From assembly GCA_963739135.1 (NCBI GenBank), contig CAVTZG010000017.1, positions 310,001 through 374,000 on the forward strand: a stretch of DNA of 64,000 nt. The letters run 5' to 3'. This document shows, one piece after another, positions 33,099 through 40,435 of this stretch. The stretch's first letter is position 1, and each line of letters starts with the position of its first letter. A program made the translations under genes and the position numbers. The notes below the pieces were generated by a model. The model saw only the letters and a program-made list of their open reading frames with translations, was not told the origin of the DNA and ran no database searches. This DNA is from Palsa-504 sp963739135 (GTDB lineage: Bacteria; Actinomycetota; Actinomycetes; Streptosporangiales; Streptosporangiaceae).

Positions 33099-34433
33099 TC
33101 ACAAGTCGCGGAACCTGTTGATCTCCGTCAGGTGCTTCTCGCGCAGCTGGTGATCACGCACGCCGAGACCTTCCTGCGGGGCCAGGCACAGGATCCCGAC
33201 CTTGCCATGGTGCAGGTTCCGGTGGACATCCAGGGCGGCCTGGCCGGCATCCTCCATCGGGTAGACCACCGACATGGTCGGGTGAATCATGCCCTTGGAG
33301 ATCAGGCGGTTGGCCTGCCACGCCTCACGGTAGTTGGCGAAGTGCGAGCCGATGATGCGCTTGAGGCTCATCCACAGGTAGCGGTTGTCGTACTCATGCA
33401 TGAACCCCGAGGTCGAGGCGCACGTCACGATCGTGCCGCCGCGGCGGGCCACGTACACGGAGGCGCCGAACGTCTCCCGGCCCGGGTGCTCGAAGACGAT
33501 GTCCACGTCCTCGCCGCCGGTGAGCTCGCGGATCCTGGCGCCGAAACGCTTCCACTCCTTGGGGTCCTGGGTGTGCTCGTCCTTCCAGAACTTGTACCCC
33601 TCGGCGGTGCGGTTGATGATCAGCTCGGCACCCATCGACCGGCAGAGGTCTGCTTTGCGCTCGCTGGACACGACGCAGATCGGGATCGCCCCGCCCGCGA
33701 GGGCATACTGGGTGGCGTAAGCGCCCAGGCCACCGCTGGCGCCCCAGATCAGGACGTTGTGGCCTTGCTTCATCGACGCGCCGTTGTCGGAGACCAGCTG
33801 CCGGAAGGCGGTCGAGTTCACCAGGCCCGGCGTCGCGGCCTCCTCCCAGGTGAGGTGCTTGGGCTTGGGCATCAGCTGGTTGGTCTTGACCAGCGCCAGC
33901 TGGGCCAAGCCGCCGAAGTTGGTCTCGAAGCCCCAGATGCGCTGCTCCGGGTCGAGCATGGTGTCGTTGTGCCCGTCGGAGCTTTCCAGCTCGACGGCCA
34001 GGCAGTGGGCGACGACCTCCTCGCCCGGCTGCCAGATGTTCACCCCGGGGCCGGTGCGCAGCACCACCCCGGCCAGGTCCGATCCGACCACGTGATACGG
34101 CAGGTCGTGCCGCGCGGTGAGCTCCGAGAGCTTGCCGTAGCGGCGCAGGAAGGCGAAGGTGGAGACCGGCGAGAAGATGGAGCTCCACACGGTGTTGTAG
34201 TTGACCGCGCTGGCCATGACGGCGATCAGGGCCTCGCCCCAGGCGAGCTCGGGGACGGGCACCTGTTCCACGTGCAGGGACTTGCGGGGGTCCCGGTCGC
34301 GGAGGTGGATGCCGTCGAACATGTGCTCTTCGTCCCGGTGCAGGGTGACGGCCCGGTAGCTCTCCGGCAGCGGCAGCGCGGCGAAGTCAGCAGGCTGGCT
34401 ACTGGGGTCGAGGATGGCGTCAAGGATTTCCAT
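33099..34433 (-). CDS. ccr: Crotonyl-CoA carboxylase/reductase
   Basis: 444 residues, the standard length. It uses NADPH and CO2 to convert crotonyl-CoA to ethylmalonyl-CoA and is the diagnostic enzyme of the pathway. Conserved segments: ASAVNYNTVWSSIFSPVSTF (the Asn that helps hold CO2), GSDLAGVVLRTGPGV, WGFETNFGGLAQ (Phe-Glu CO2 pocket), ATPGLVNSTAFRQLVS, IWGASGGLGAYATQYALAGG for the cofactor, EHPGRETFGASVYV and IIGSHFANYREAW (His of the CO2 pocket). ATG 34433 (or the GTG at 34436) follows GGGAGGAGG. It is the first gene of the operon; the promoter should lie in 34437-34620. It may also supply ethylmalonyl-CoA for polyketides. Confidence 0.95.
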   Translation of the reverse strand: MEILDAILDPSSQPADFAALPLPESYRAVTLHRDEEHMFDGIHLRDRDPRKSLHVEQVPVPELAWGEALIAVMASAVNYNTVWSSIFSPVSTFAFLRRYGKLSELTARHDLPYHVVGSDLAGVVLRTGPGVNIWQPGEEVVAHCLAVELESSDGHNDTMLDPEQRIWGFETNFGGLAQLALVKTNQLMPKPKHLTWEEAATPGLVNSTAFRQLVSDNGASMKQGHNVLIWGASGGLGAYATQYALAGGAIPICVVSSERKADLCRSMGAELIINRTAEGYKFWKDEHTQDPKEWKRFGARIRELTGGEDVDIVFEHPGRETFGASVYVARRGGTIVTCASTSGFMHEYDNRYLWMSLKRIIGSHFANYREAWQANRLISKGMIHPTMSVVYPMEDAGQAALDVHRNLHHGKVGILCLAPQEGLGVRDHQLREKHLTEINRFRDL

Positions 34434-34619
34434 CACGGCTGCCTCCTCCCGAGCGGCATCTGCTCCGACACCGCCACGGTCCGGGATAACGCGCGCATTT
34501 CGCGGGTTTTCACCCAGCCTTCGGCCGCCGCCCGCGAGCGGCTACCGCTAAAGGGCACTCCGCCTCCGGGACCAAAGGCCCTTTCGCCGCCGGGCTCCGC
34601 GGGCAAGCGTGGTACGTGA

Positions 34620-34847
34620 GTGTGCCAGGATCGCTTATGGAGCGTGAGAGATGTCCGAGCTCGCCGGGCGGCCCGAGGCCGCGGAGCGGAGATCCTCCGC
34701 CTCTACCTCATCGACTCCGGAATGAACACAGCAATAGACCAGATCTGCGCAGAGTACGACGACAAGGACCTCCAGATCCTGGCCGACTTCCTGCACAACA
34801 CGGCCGACGCCGCCCGGACCGCCGCCGAAAGGCTCGCCACCAGCTGA
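34620..34847 (+). pseudogene. MarR-family regulator, C-terminal remnant
   Basis: The last 45 codons (RLYLIDSGMNTAIDQICAEY, DDKDLQILADFLHNTADAAR) match the C-terminal helices that follow the wing in MarR proteins ('...l.dLsdeDlq.la.fL...'). The DNA-binding part is missing. The preceding 25 codons are Arg/Ala-rich and non-conserved. The frame is antisense to the end of the hypothetical gene at 34703-35239. Confidence 0.6.
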
Positions 34848-35239
34848 GCCCGTAACGCTCGAGGGAGCGAACGGAGGCGTGCCGCCAGCGGGCCAGGCGG
34901 CAGGCCGCAAGGCGGATCATCCCAGCCGGTCCATCCGCTCAGCGCCCGCCTGGCCAGCCGGACCAGCTCATCGGCATAGACCGGCAGTCCCGCCGGGCGC
35001 GACCCGGGTCGCAGCACCGACTCGGCGAGCGTGAACTCAGCCACTTCCTCGTCGTCGCAGTACACCGCGAACTCGCCCCACTGGCTGGCGGAACCAATGC
35101 CGAGATGGTCGATCTCGTAGGTGCTGCCGTCGTGGTCGAAGGCGGCGACGGTCTCGCCGGAGCCGGCCTCGTCTGCTGTGCCCCGCAGGGTAAGACATTC
35201 CTCGCACTCGCACATGCAGGTCTCTTGGGTGGTGGTCAT
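34703..35239 (-). CDS. Hypothetical protein with Cys-rich N-terminus
   Basis: 178 residues, not recognised. The start MTTTQETCMCECEECLTLRG has four Cys and acidic residues, which could bind metal. An acidic segment then follows (FDHDGSTYEIDHLGIGSASQ, EFAVYCDDEEVAEFTL). From about residue 120 the frame overlaps the dead MarR fragment in antisense and becomes Arg/Leu/Ser-rich, so the real protein may have been shorter. Its ATG overlaps the stop of the next upstream gene by 4 bases, so the two are co-translated. Function unknown. Confidence 0.6.
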   Translation of the reverse strand: MTTTQETCMCECEECLTLRGTADEAGSGETVAAFDHDGSTYEIDHLGIGSASQWGEFAVYCDDEEVAEFTLAESVLRPGSRPAGLPVYADELVRLARRALSGWTGWDDPPCGLPPGPLAARLRSLPRALRAQLVASLSAAVRAASAVLCRKSARIWRSLSSYSAQIWSIAVFIPESMR

Positions 35240-35694
35240 CGGTCATCCTCTCCCGCCCCGACAGCGGGCCCCTGGTCGCAGGTCCGGTGCAGCTCACTCT
35301 CATCCATCACGGCGGGCACGTGCTGCCCGGCACGGCTGGACGGAAGGTTCGCATCGACGAGCGCGCTCCACCCAGCCGTGCGGGCACTGACGTCCTCGCA
35401 GCGCTCCTGAAGCCGGTGCAGTGACTCGCTATCGCCAAGCCGGAATCCCGCCTCCACGCGTGCGCTTTCCTGGACCTCAGGAAGATCCAGCACAGCATCG
35501 ACCAGGTCCGCGCGGCGCCCTGGAGTGATGTGCCCCGGCTCGGCGCGCAACGACACCCGGGCGGTGCCTCCAGATCCTTCGGAGGTGGTCACCTCGGCGG
35601 TGGCGACTGTGCGGTCATCATCGCTGATCTCGACGCGCTGACGCCGATCATTCCCAGCCATGACAGACCCGGGCGCGAGCTTCTTGGCGGTGCT
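35236..35694 (-). CDS. Hypothetical acidic protein
   Basis: About 152 residues, hydrophilic, no membrane segment or recognised domain. The middle has strand-like repeats (RVEISDDDRTVATAEVTTSE, TARVSLRAEPGHITPGRRAD) followed by helices (LVDAVLDLPEVQESARVEAG). It pairs with the Cys-rich gene downstream through an ATGA overlap, which suggests related function. A GTG or ATG near 35694-35697 is the start, followed by an Ala/Lys-rich leader (MSTAKKLAPGSVMAG). Identity unknown. Confidence 0.6.
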   Translation of the reverse strand, partial: STAKKLAPGSVMAGNDRRQRVEISDDDRTVATAEVTTSEGSGGTARVSLRAEPGHITPGRRADLVDAVLDLPEVQESARVEAGFRLGDSESLHRLQERCEDVSARTAGWSALVDANLPSSRAGQHVPAVMDESELHRTCDQGPAVGAGEDDR

Positions 35695-35721
35695 CATGGG
35701 CTGTTTAGCCTCTCTAGTGAG

Positions 35722-36153
35722 TCACTCCGCGGGCGCGGGCTGTGTGGCGGAGGCCTGGCTGGTGCCGTTCGGTATGGTGCCGTTCGGTGTGGTGCCGTCG
35801 TCGCCCAGCGTGCTGGCGGTGTAGGCGCGGGCGGTGTCGCGCTGGCCGCGCAGGTCGTCGCGGTCCGCGCTGACGGCGGCGGTCTCGCGGCGGGACTGCG
35901 CCAGCCCGCGGCGGGCGTCGCGGCCGCGGCGGGAGGTGCGGCGCGCGCCGGCCAGCAGCAGGCCCAGCCCGGCCACGGCCAGCGCCCCGACGACGATGCC
36001 GTACAGGAACAAGGTGCCGGTCGAGCCGGTCACGTGGTAGCCGAACACCGCGAAATTGGTCACCGCATGGGCGTGGCCGCCGTTGGCCAGCACTCCGGCC
36101 ACGCCGACGATCACCGCGGCGACCAGGATGACCAGCCCGAGAAGGACAATCAT
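35722..36153 (-). CDS. LapA-like small membrane protein
   Basis: 143 residues with two membrane helices (MIVLLGLVILVAAVIVGVAG and LFLYGIVVGALAVAGLGLLL) around a short loop VFGYHVTGSTGT. A basic RRTSRRGRDARR segment and a hydrophilic tail follow. This layout resembles LapA/DUF1049-type proteins and a widespread actinobacterial family of unknown function. The ATG at 36153 follows GGTTGGAG. It is divergent from the TetR gene with two palindromes between, so it is very likely the TetR target. Confidence 0.75.
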   Translation of the reverse strand: MIVLLGLVILVAAVIVGVAGVLANGGHAHAVTNFAVFGYHVTGSTGTLFLYGIVVGALAVAGLGLLLAGARRTSRRGRDARRGLAQSRRETAAVSADRDDLRGQRDTARAYTASTLGDDGTTPNGTIPNGTSQASATQPAPAE

Positions 36154-36175
36154 GGCGCACTCCAACCTGTTTATG

Positions 36176-36230
36176 TGTAGATCTACAGTAAATCACCTGG
36201 TTAAGGTAATGTCAACGTTGTAGACCTACA
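36176..36230. promoter_or_regulatory. Paired TetR-type operators (TGTAGATCTACA / TGTAGACCTACA)
   Basis: A perfect 12-base palindrome TGTAGATCTACA (36176-36187) and a near copy TGTAGACCTACA (36219-36230), 43 bases apart centre to centre (about four helical turns). Both are in the AT-rich divergent promoter region between the LapA-like gene and the TetR gene. Confidence 0.75.
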
Positions 36231-36287
36231 TCGATAGAGTATGGTGGTGACGTACATCCGCTCACCAGAAGGGGACGGTGCCCCGTC

Positions 36288-37025
36288 ATGACTACCCGGA
36301 CTGACCGCGCCGTCGGCGGCCCCGCCGACGGCAGCGGCAAGATCACCCGCGATGCCGTGCTGGCCACCGCGCTGGAGATCATCGACCGCGACGGCGCCGA
36401 CGCGCTGTCCATGCGCCGCCTGGCCCGCGCCCTGGACCGGGACCCGATGATCCTCTACCGGCACGCGCCGGGCAAGGCCGCCCTGCTCAACGGCGTCGCC
36501 GAGACCGTCCTGGCCCAGCTGTACGTCGACTCCGCCGACCCCGACTGGGCCGGCCAGCTGCGGGAGGTCGCCCGCCGCTTCCGCGCGCTGGCGCTGGCCC
36601 ACCCGCACGTGGTGCCGCTGATCGTCACCCGGCCACTGGCCACCCCGCTCGGGCTGCGCCCCCTCGGCACCTTGCGCCCGCTGGAGGACATCCTGGCCCT
36701 GCTCACCCGGGCCGGGTTCAGCGGGCCCGACGCCCTGCACATCTACCGGGCCCTGTTCGGCTTCCTGCACGGCCATGTCCTGGACGAGCTCCAGGAACTC
36801 ACCGTCAGCCCCGAGGAGACCGACGACCTGCTCCGGCTCGGCCTGCACCGGCTCCCGATCGGCGACTTCCCCCTGCTCCGCGGGCTGGCCCCCGTCCTGG
36901 CCGCCTACGACGGCGCCGCCGAACTCGAACGCGGCCTCGACATCCTGCTCACCGGGCTGACCACCACCCTGACCCCCAGCCGGCCTGACCCGCCCGCACG
37001 CGGGAAGAACGCCCCGCCGGGGTGA
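36288..37025 (+). CDS. TetR/AcrR-family regulator with TetR_C_1 domain
   Basis: 245 residues. The helix-turn-helix is at about 20-65: ITRDAVLATALEIIDRDGAD, ALSMRRLARALDRDPMILYR. The C-terminal ligand domain has the TetR_C_1 look (LREVARRFRALALAHPHVVP, PDALHIYRALFGFLHGHVLD), like tetracycline-type repressors. A 15-residue leader precedes it; the ATG at 36288 follows AGAAGGGGACGG. It is divergent from the LapA-like membrane gene and probably represses it and itself through the paired palindromes. The C-terminal 77 bases overlap a dead aminotransferase fragment on the other strand. The inducer is unknown. Confidence 0.92.
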   Translation: MTTRTDRAVGGPADGSGKITRDAVLATALEIIDRDGADALSMRRLARALDRDPMILYRHAPGKAALLNGVAETVLAQLYVDSADPDWAGQLREVARRFRALALAHPHVVPLIVTRPLATPLGLRPLGTLRPLEDILALLTRAGFSGPDALHIYRALFGFLHGHVLDELQELTVSPEETDDLLRLGLHRLPIGDFPLLRGLAPVLAAYDGAAELERGLDILLTGLTTTLTPSRPDPPARGKNAPPG

Positions 37026-37376
37026 CCGGGCTCGAACCGTCTTGATGAAAGGACCAGTCCGGCTCGTCGTAGCGGACGGGAGTCGAGTACTGCGGGTCCT
37101 CGTGGCTGGCCCAGTAGCGGTCGCCCAGCTGGAGGGTCAGCGGGCCGGGAGCGCCCGTGCCGACCGGGTGGCCGTCGATGACGGTCACCGGCATGATCCC
37201 GCCCGCCGTGGAAGTGACCAGCACCTCGGCCGCCCGGCGCAGATCATCAGCGGTCAGGCGGCCCTCCTGCACCGGCTGGCCGGCCTGGCGGGCCAGCTCG
37301 ATCATCGAACGCCGGGTGATGCCCTGCAGGGTGCCACGGCCCGGCGTCAGCCAGCGGCCGTCCAGGTAGGCTCTTC
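36949..37376 (-). pseudogene. Class IV aminotransferase (BCAT/D-amino-acid transaminase-like), C-terminal fragment
   Basis: On the minus strand AYLDGRWLTPGRGTLQGITR, RSMIELARQAGQPVQEGRLT and AAEVLVTSTAGGIMPVTVID match the PLP-phosphate-binding end of fold-IV aminotransferases (ltP....iL.GitR..vlela...g..v.e..., evf.tsTa.gi.PV..idg). The N-terminal half, including the PLP lysine, is missing, and the sequence joins directly to the end of the sigma-factor gene. The tail runs on past the domain, antisense to the TetR gene. Confidence 0.75.
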
Positions 37377-37381
37377 GGTGC

Positions 37382-38311
37382 TCAGCCGAGGCGGGACAGC
37401 TTGTCGGGGTTGGTGACGACGTATATGCCGCGTACCTGGTCGCCGTCGGGGATGAGGTCGAGGGATACGAGCATGTAGGGGGTGCTGCCTGACAGCAGCA
37501 GTGCTGCGGGTTCGCCGTTGACGCGGCGGTAGCGGATGCTGAGATCGGGGATGGGATGCCGGAAGGCGTCGCCGATGATGAGGCGGGCAACCTTGTCCCG
37601 GCCGTGTACCGGATGAGTGCCCGCTGCGCGTGCCATGCCGCCGCCATCGGCCCACACGGTCACGTCCGGCGCCAGGGCCTGCATGAGGGCATTGAGGTCA
37701 CCGCCCATGACGGCGGCGAGGAACCGTTCGGTGACCCGCTGGCGGACCTGCGGATCGGTCTGGTAGCGGGGACGCCGGGCTTGCACGTGCTCGCGGGCAC
37801 GGTGGGCGAGCTGGCGGATCGCCGGCGGGCTGCGGTCCAGGATGCCGGCGATCTCGGTGTGCGCGTAGCCGAACACTTCATGCAGCACGAATACCGCGCG
37901 TTCCAGCGGGGTGAGGGTTTCCAGCACCACCAGCAGCGCTATGGACACTGATTCGGCCCGCACTACCGTCTCGGCGCTGTCGCCCGCCTGGTCCTCGGTG
38001 ATGAGCGGCTCGGGTAGCCAGGGGCCGGTGTAGTCCTCCCGGCGGCGGCTGATGCTCGCCTGACGGGCCAGCGCGCGGTTGACAGCGATCCGCACCAGGT
38101 AGGCGCGCGGGCTGGTGATCTGCTCGCCAGAGGCCGCCTGCGTCCGGGCCACCCACGCCAGCCAGGTTTCCTGCAGCACGTCCTCGGTGTCGGCGACGCT
38201 GCCCAGCATGTTGTAGACGACGGAGAACAGCAGCTCGCGGTGACCGGTGAAGACCTGCGTCGCCGTCTGCGCCGGGTCTCCCCCCGGTTCTGCGGCCGGG
38301 ATATCGGACAT
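37382..38311 (-). CDS. ECF41-like RNA polymerase sigma factor (SigJ type)
   Basis: 309 residues. Sigma region 2 (about 15-85): FTGHRELLFSVVYNMLGSVA, DTEDVLQETWLAWVART. Region 4 (about 130-180): LTPLERAVFVLHEVFGYAHT, EIAGILDRSPPAIRQLAHRA. A C-terminal SnoaL-like (NTF2-fold) domain (about 200-305: FLAAVMGGDLNALMQALAPD) follows. That extension replaces an anti-sigma factor in ECF41/SigJ proteins and tunes their activity. Its usual DGGG-like motif is here as ADGGGMARAAG. It is divergent from a peroxiredoxin-like gene, with a symmetric TGTCACA promoter between. The gene is followed directly by a dead aminotransferase fragment. Confidence 0.93.
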   Translation of the reverse strand: MSDIPAAEPGGDPAQTATQVFTGHRELLFSVVYNMLGSVADTEDVLQETWLAWVARTQAASGEQITSPRAYLVRIAVNRALARQASISRRREDYTGPWLPEPLITEDQAGDSAETVVRAESVSIALLVVLETLTPLERAVFVLHEVFGYAHTEIAGILDRSPPAIRQLAHRAREHVQARRPRYQTDPQVRQRVTERFLAAVMGGDLNALMQALAPDVTVWADGGGMARAAGTHPVHGRDKVARLIIGDAFRHPIPDLSIRYRRVNGEPAALLLSGSTPYMLVSLDLIPDGDQVRGIYVVTNPDKLSRLG

Positions 38312-38354
38312 CGCGCATTCCTCCTCAGGCCGCGGGCGCGGCTTCCACAGCGCA

Positions 38355-38419
38355 GAGCATCACGAGCCCCGGAGTGTGACATCGGCGGGCGGTGTCACAC
38401 TCCAGGCCGCCAGGTGCTC
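38355..38419. promoter_or_regulatory. Symmetric divergent promoter with TGTCACACTCC inverted repeat
   Basis: GGAGTGTGACA (38371-38381) and TGTCACACTCC (38393-38403) are perfect 11-base inverted arms. On both strands TGTCACA is followed 16 bases later by GCTCT (plus 38416, minus 38358). ECF41 sigma factors are reported to use TGTCACA-like -35 boxes, so both genes may be read by the sigma factor itself (autoregulation). Confidence 0.6.
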
Positions 38420-38454
38420 TCAGCATGCAAAGGCCCCAGCGAAGGCAGGAAACA

Positions 38455-39081
38455 ATGACGAACAAGCGCACCTCCGACAGTCCCGGCAGCGCAGGCCGCA
38501 TCGCGCCGGGCGACATCATCACCGCCCGCGAACTGACGACGATCCAGTCCGAGCGCATCCTCCTGCCGGCTCCCGGCATCCTCACCCACCTGCAGTTCCG
38601 GCGCTACGCCGGCTGTCCCATCTGCAACCTGCACCTGCACTCGATGGCCCGCCGCCACGACGAAATCGCCGCCGCGGGAATCCAGCAGATCGTAGTGTTT
38701 CACTCCACCGCCGCGGACATGCTGCCCCACCAGGGCCAGCTTCCGTTCGCCGCGGTCGCCGACCCCGGCAGGAAGCTATATGGCGAATTCGGCGTGACCG
38801 CCTCACCGCGGGCGGTGCTGCACCCGAAGGCCTGGACCGCACCGCTGAATCCGCGGGTCTACCCCATCATCCTGCGCGGCATCCGCGCCGGCGGATCGCC
38901 TGCCCCCAGGCACGGGGACACCGCCCTCGGCCTGCCCGCGGACTTCCTCATCGAGCCAGACGGACGAGTACGGGCCGCCAAATACGGCCGGCACGCCAGC
39001 GACCACTGGCCCGTCGACGAGCTACTGCAGCTGGCACGCACCCCCGCGGCAGGCCACTACTCCGCATCGCGCAACGCCTGA
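38455..39081 (+). CDS. Peroxiredoxin-like (AhpC/TSA-like thioredoxin-fold) protein
   Basis: 208 residues. The thioredoxin fold is visible: LTHLQFRRYAGCPICNLHLH with a CPIC redox motif, IQQIVVFHSTAADMLPHQGQ, and LPFAAVADPGRKLYGEFGVT. The order matches the peroxiredoxin-like proteins (PRXL2/'RYAGCPICN' type). Likely a cytosolic thiol oxidoreductase that acts on peroxides or disulfides. ATG 38455 has GCAGGAAACA upstream; the in-frame start at 38392 lies inside the promoter palindrome and is rejected. It is divergent from the ECF41-like sigma gene and probably its direct target. Confidence 0.88.
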   Translation: MTNKRTSDSPGSAGRIAPGDIITARELTTIQSERILLPAPGILTHLQFRRYAGCPICNLHLHSMARRHDEIAAAGIQQIVVFHSTAADMLPHQGQLPFAAVADPGRKLYGEFGVTASPRAVLHPKAWTAPLNPRVYPIILRGIRAGGSPAPRHGDTALGLPADFLIEPDGRVRAAKYGRHASDHWPVDELLQLARTPAAGHYSASRNA

Positions 39082-39190
39082 GCCCGGCCCGGCATGTGGG
39101 TCGCGCACGACCACGTCTCGGTGCCGCTCGACGTGGCGAGCGGCAGAGCGTTGCTGAATCTCAAGCCCTGACAGCGTGACTGGTGAAAGG

Positions 39191-39281
39191 CGGGAGGAAC
39201 CACGGACCGTTCGGCATAGAGATTTTTCAATTATCCCGAACGGGCCGTGGTGCTACGGCCCGAGCCGGTGCGTGCGGAACA
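39191..39281. repeat. Copy 5 of dispersed element, full hairpin unit (about 90 bp)
   Basis: Left arm CCACGGACCGTTCGG (39200-39214), AT-rich loop, right arm CCGAACGGGCCGTGG (39236-39250), then the same 3' flank as copy 4 (TGCTACGGCCCGAGCCGGTG, then CGTGCGGAAC). Apart from the loop, only a few bases differ from copy 4. It lies 14 bases before the minus-strand ABC permease stop, in a convergent position. Confidence 0.8.
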
Positions 39282-39295
39282 GGCAGAGGGCCGCG

Positions 39296-40435
39296 TCAGG
39301 CGTCGCGGGTCATCATCCGCCAGGCGCCGAGGCCCGACCAGCCGACGATCCAGCCGACGATGACCGAGATCATGGCCCAGGTCGGCATCGGCGGGATGCC
39401 GAGGGCGCCGCGCCCGCCGAACAGAATGTGGCCGGGGCCCGGGCCGCCGCCGCCCCCCGCGACGGGGGCCAGGGCCGCCGGGCGGAGCTGGTCCATCGCG
39501 ATGCCGATGACGAGCCGCTGGCCGTCGATGAAGTAGGGAAGCTGCGTGCGGGCCAGCAGCGGGGTCACGATGATTTCCAGCGCGATCAGCAAGATGGTCG
39601 TGGTCGTCCGCTGCCCGGTGAGCGAGCCGAGGCCGAGGCCGACCAGGAACGCGATCCCGACCTCGAGCTCGAGCCACAGCCCGATCTTGGCCATCTCATT
39701 GTCCGCCGGGTTCGAGCTGGTGATCTCGGCGGCGACGTAGTTGCTGTACAGGGACACGATGTTCTGGTCGACCGCCGAGCGGAGCTGCGCCGGGGTCGGG
39801 GGGGTCCCAGGGCCGGTGGGCAGTCCGGGGAGGAATCCGTTGGCGTCCTGCTGCGGGTGCTGCACGAGCCAGGTCTGCAGCCCGGCCTGGCCGAGATTGT
39901 CCGGGACGGTCACGCCGTAGAGGCCGACCGACGTGGGGTTCGGGATGCCCTCGTAGCTCGTGACCAGGCAGACCGCCGAGAAGGCCAGGGCCACGAGCGG
40001 GATCAGGATGGCCAGGCCGGCCGGGATGCGCGCCAGGTAGAGGGCGAGCCGGGACCGGCCGGTGATGACCAGGTGGCGGAACATGCCGTCGGACAGGTCG
40101 GTCGTCCCGGCCGCCGCGCCGAGAGCCGCGGCGGCGATGAACCCGAATTCGGCCATCAGGTTGCACGCGCCAGAGAACTGGCCCGGGTTGCCGGCCGGCG
40201 CGTAGGTCTTGGGATCGATCGCGTGGAACAGCAGCCGCAGACCAAAGACGAGGACCGGCGGCACGACGATCAGCACCACGAGGGTGATCATGAGGCCGCG
40301 GCGCTTGCGGATCTCCAGGTTCTTGGTGGTGATGAGACCCCAGGTGGGCAGCCACGCGCCGATCGATCGCGTGCCGTGCCGGCCGGGCCCGGGCGCGGCG
40401 GCGGCCTCGGACAGCGAGGGCTCGGTGGTGGTCAC
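39296..40435 (-). CDS. ABC-2 type transporter permease
   Basis: 379 residues with about six membrane segments: GLMITLVVLIVVPPVLVFGL, LMAEFGFIAAAALGAAAGTT, IPAGLAILIPLVALAFSAVC, a long external loop with a Pro/Gly stretch, LELEVGIAFLVGLGLGSLTG, TILLIALEIIVTPLLA and WAMISVIVGWIVGWSGLGAW. It is the membrane half of a DrrB/NatB-like exporter. Its ATG overlaps the stop of the ATPase gene by 4 bases, so the two are co-translated. The substrate is unknown. A broken two-component system lies directly upstream and may once have controlled this transporter. Confidence 0.88.
   Translation of the reverse strand: MTTTEPSLSEAAAAPGPGRHGTRSIGAWLPTWGLITTKNLEIRKRRGLMITLVVLIVVPPVLVFGLRLLFHAIDPKTYAPAGNPGQFSGACNLMAEFGFIAAAALGAAAGTTDLSDGMFRHLVITGRSRLALYLARIPAGLAILIPLVALAFSAVCLVTSYEGIPNPTSVGLYGVTVPDNLGQAGLQTWLVQHPQQDANGFLPGLPTGPGTPPTPAQLRSAVDQNIVSLYSNYVAAEITSSNPADNEMAKIGLWLELEVGIAFLVGLGLGSLTGQRTTTTILLIALEIIVTPLLARTQLPYFIDGQRLVIGIAMDQLRPAALAPVAGGGGGPGPGHILFGGRGALGIPPMPTWAMISVIVGWIVGWSGLGAWRMMTRDA

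Noticed and set aside
30984..34619. Long plus-strand frames (423 and 694 codons) opposite the ethylmalonyl-CoA operon
   Set aside because: Shadows with Gly/His/Arg/Gln bias; the minus strand carries five clear enzymes.
33090..34620. Cobalamin riboswitch for the B12-dependent mutase
   Set aside because: No B12-box-like sequence or suitable leader upstream of ccr or ecm; the mutase starts 9 bases after ccr.
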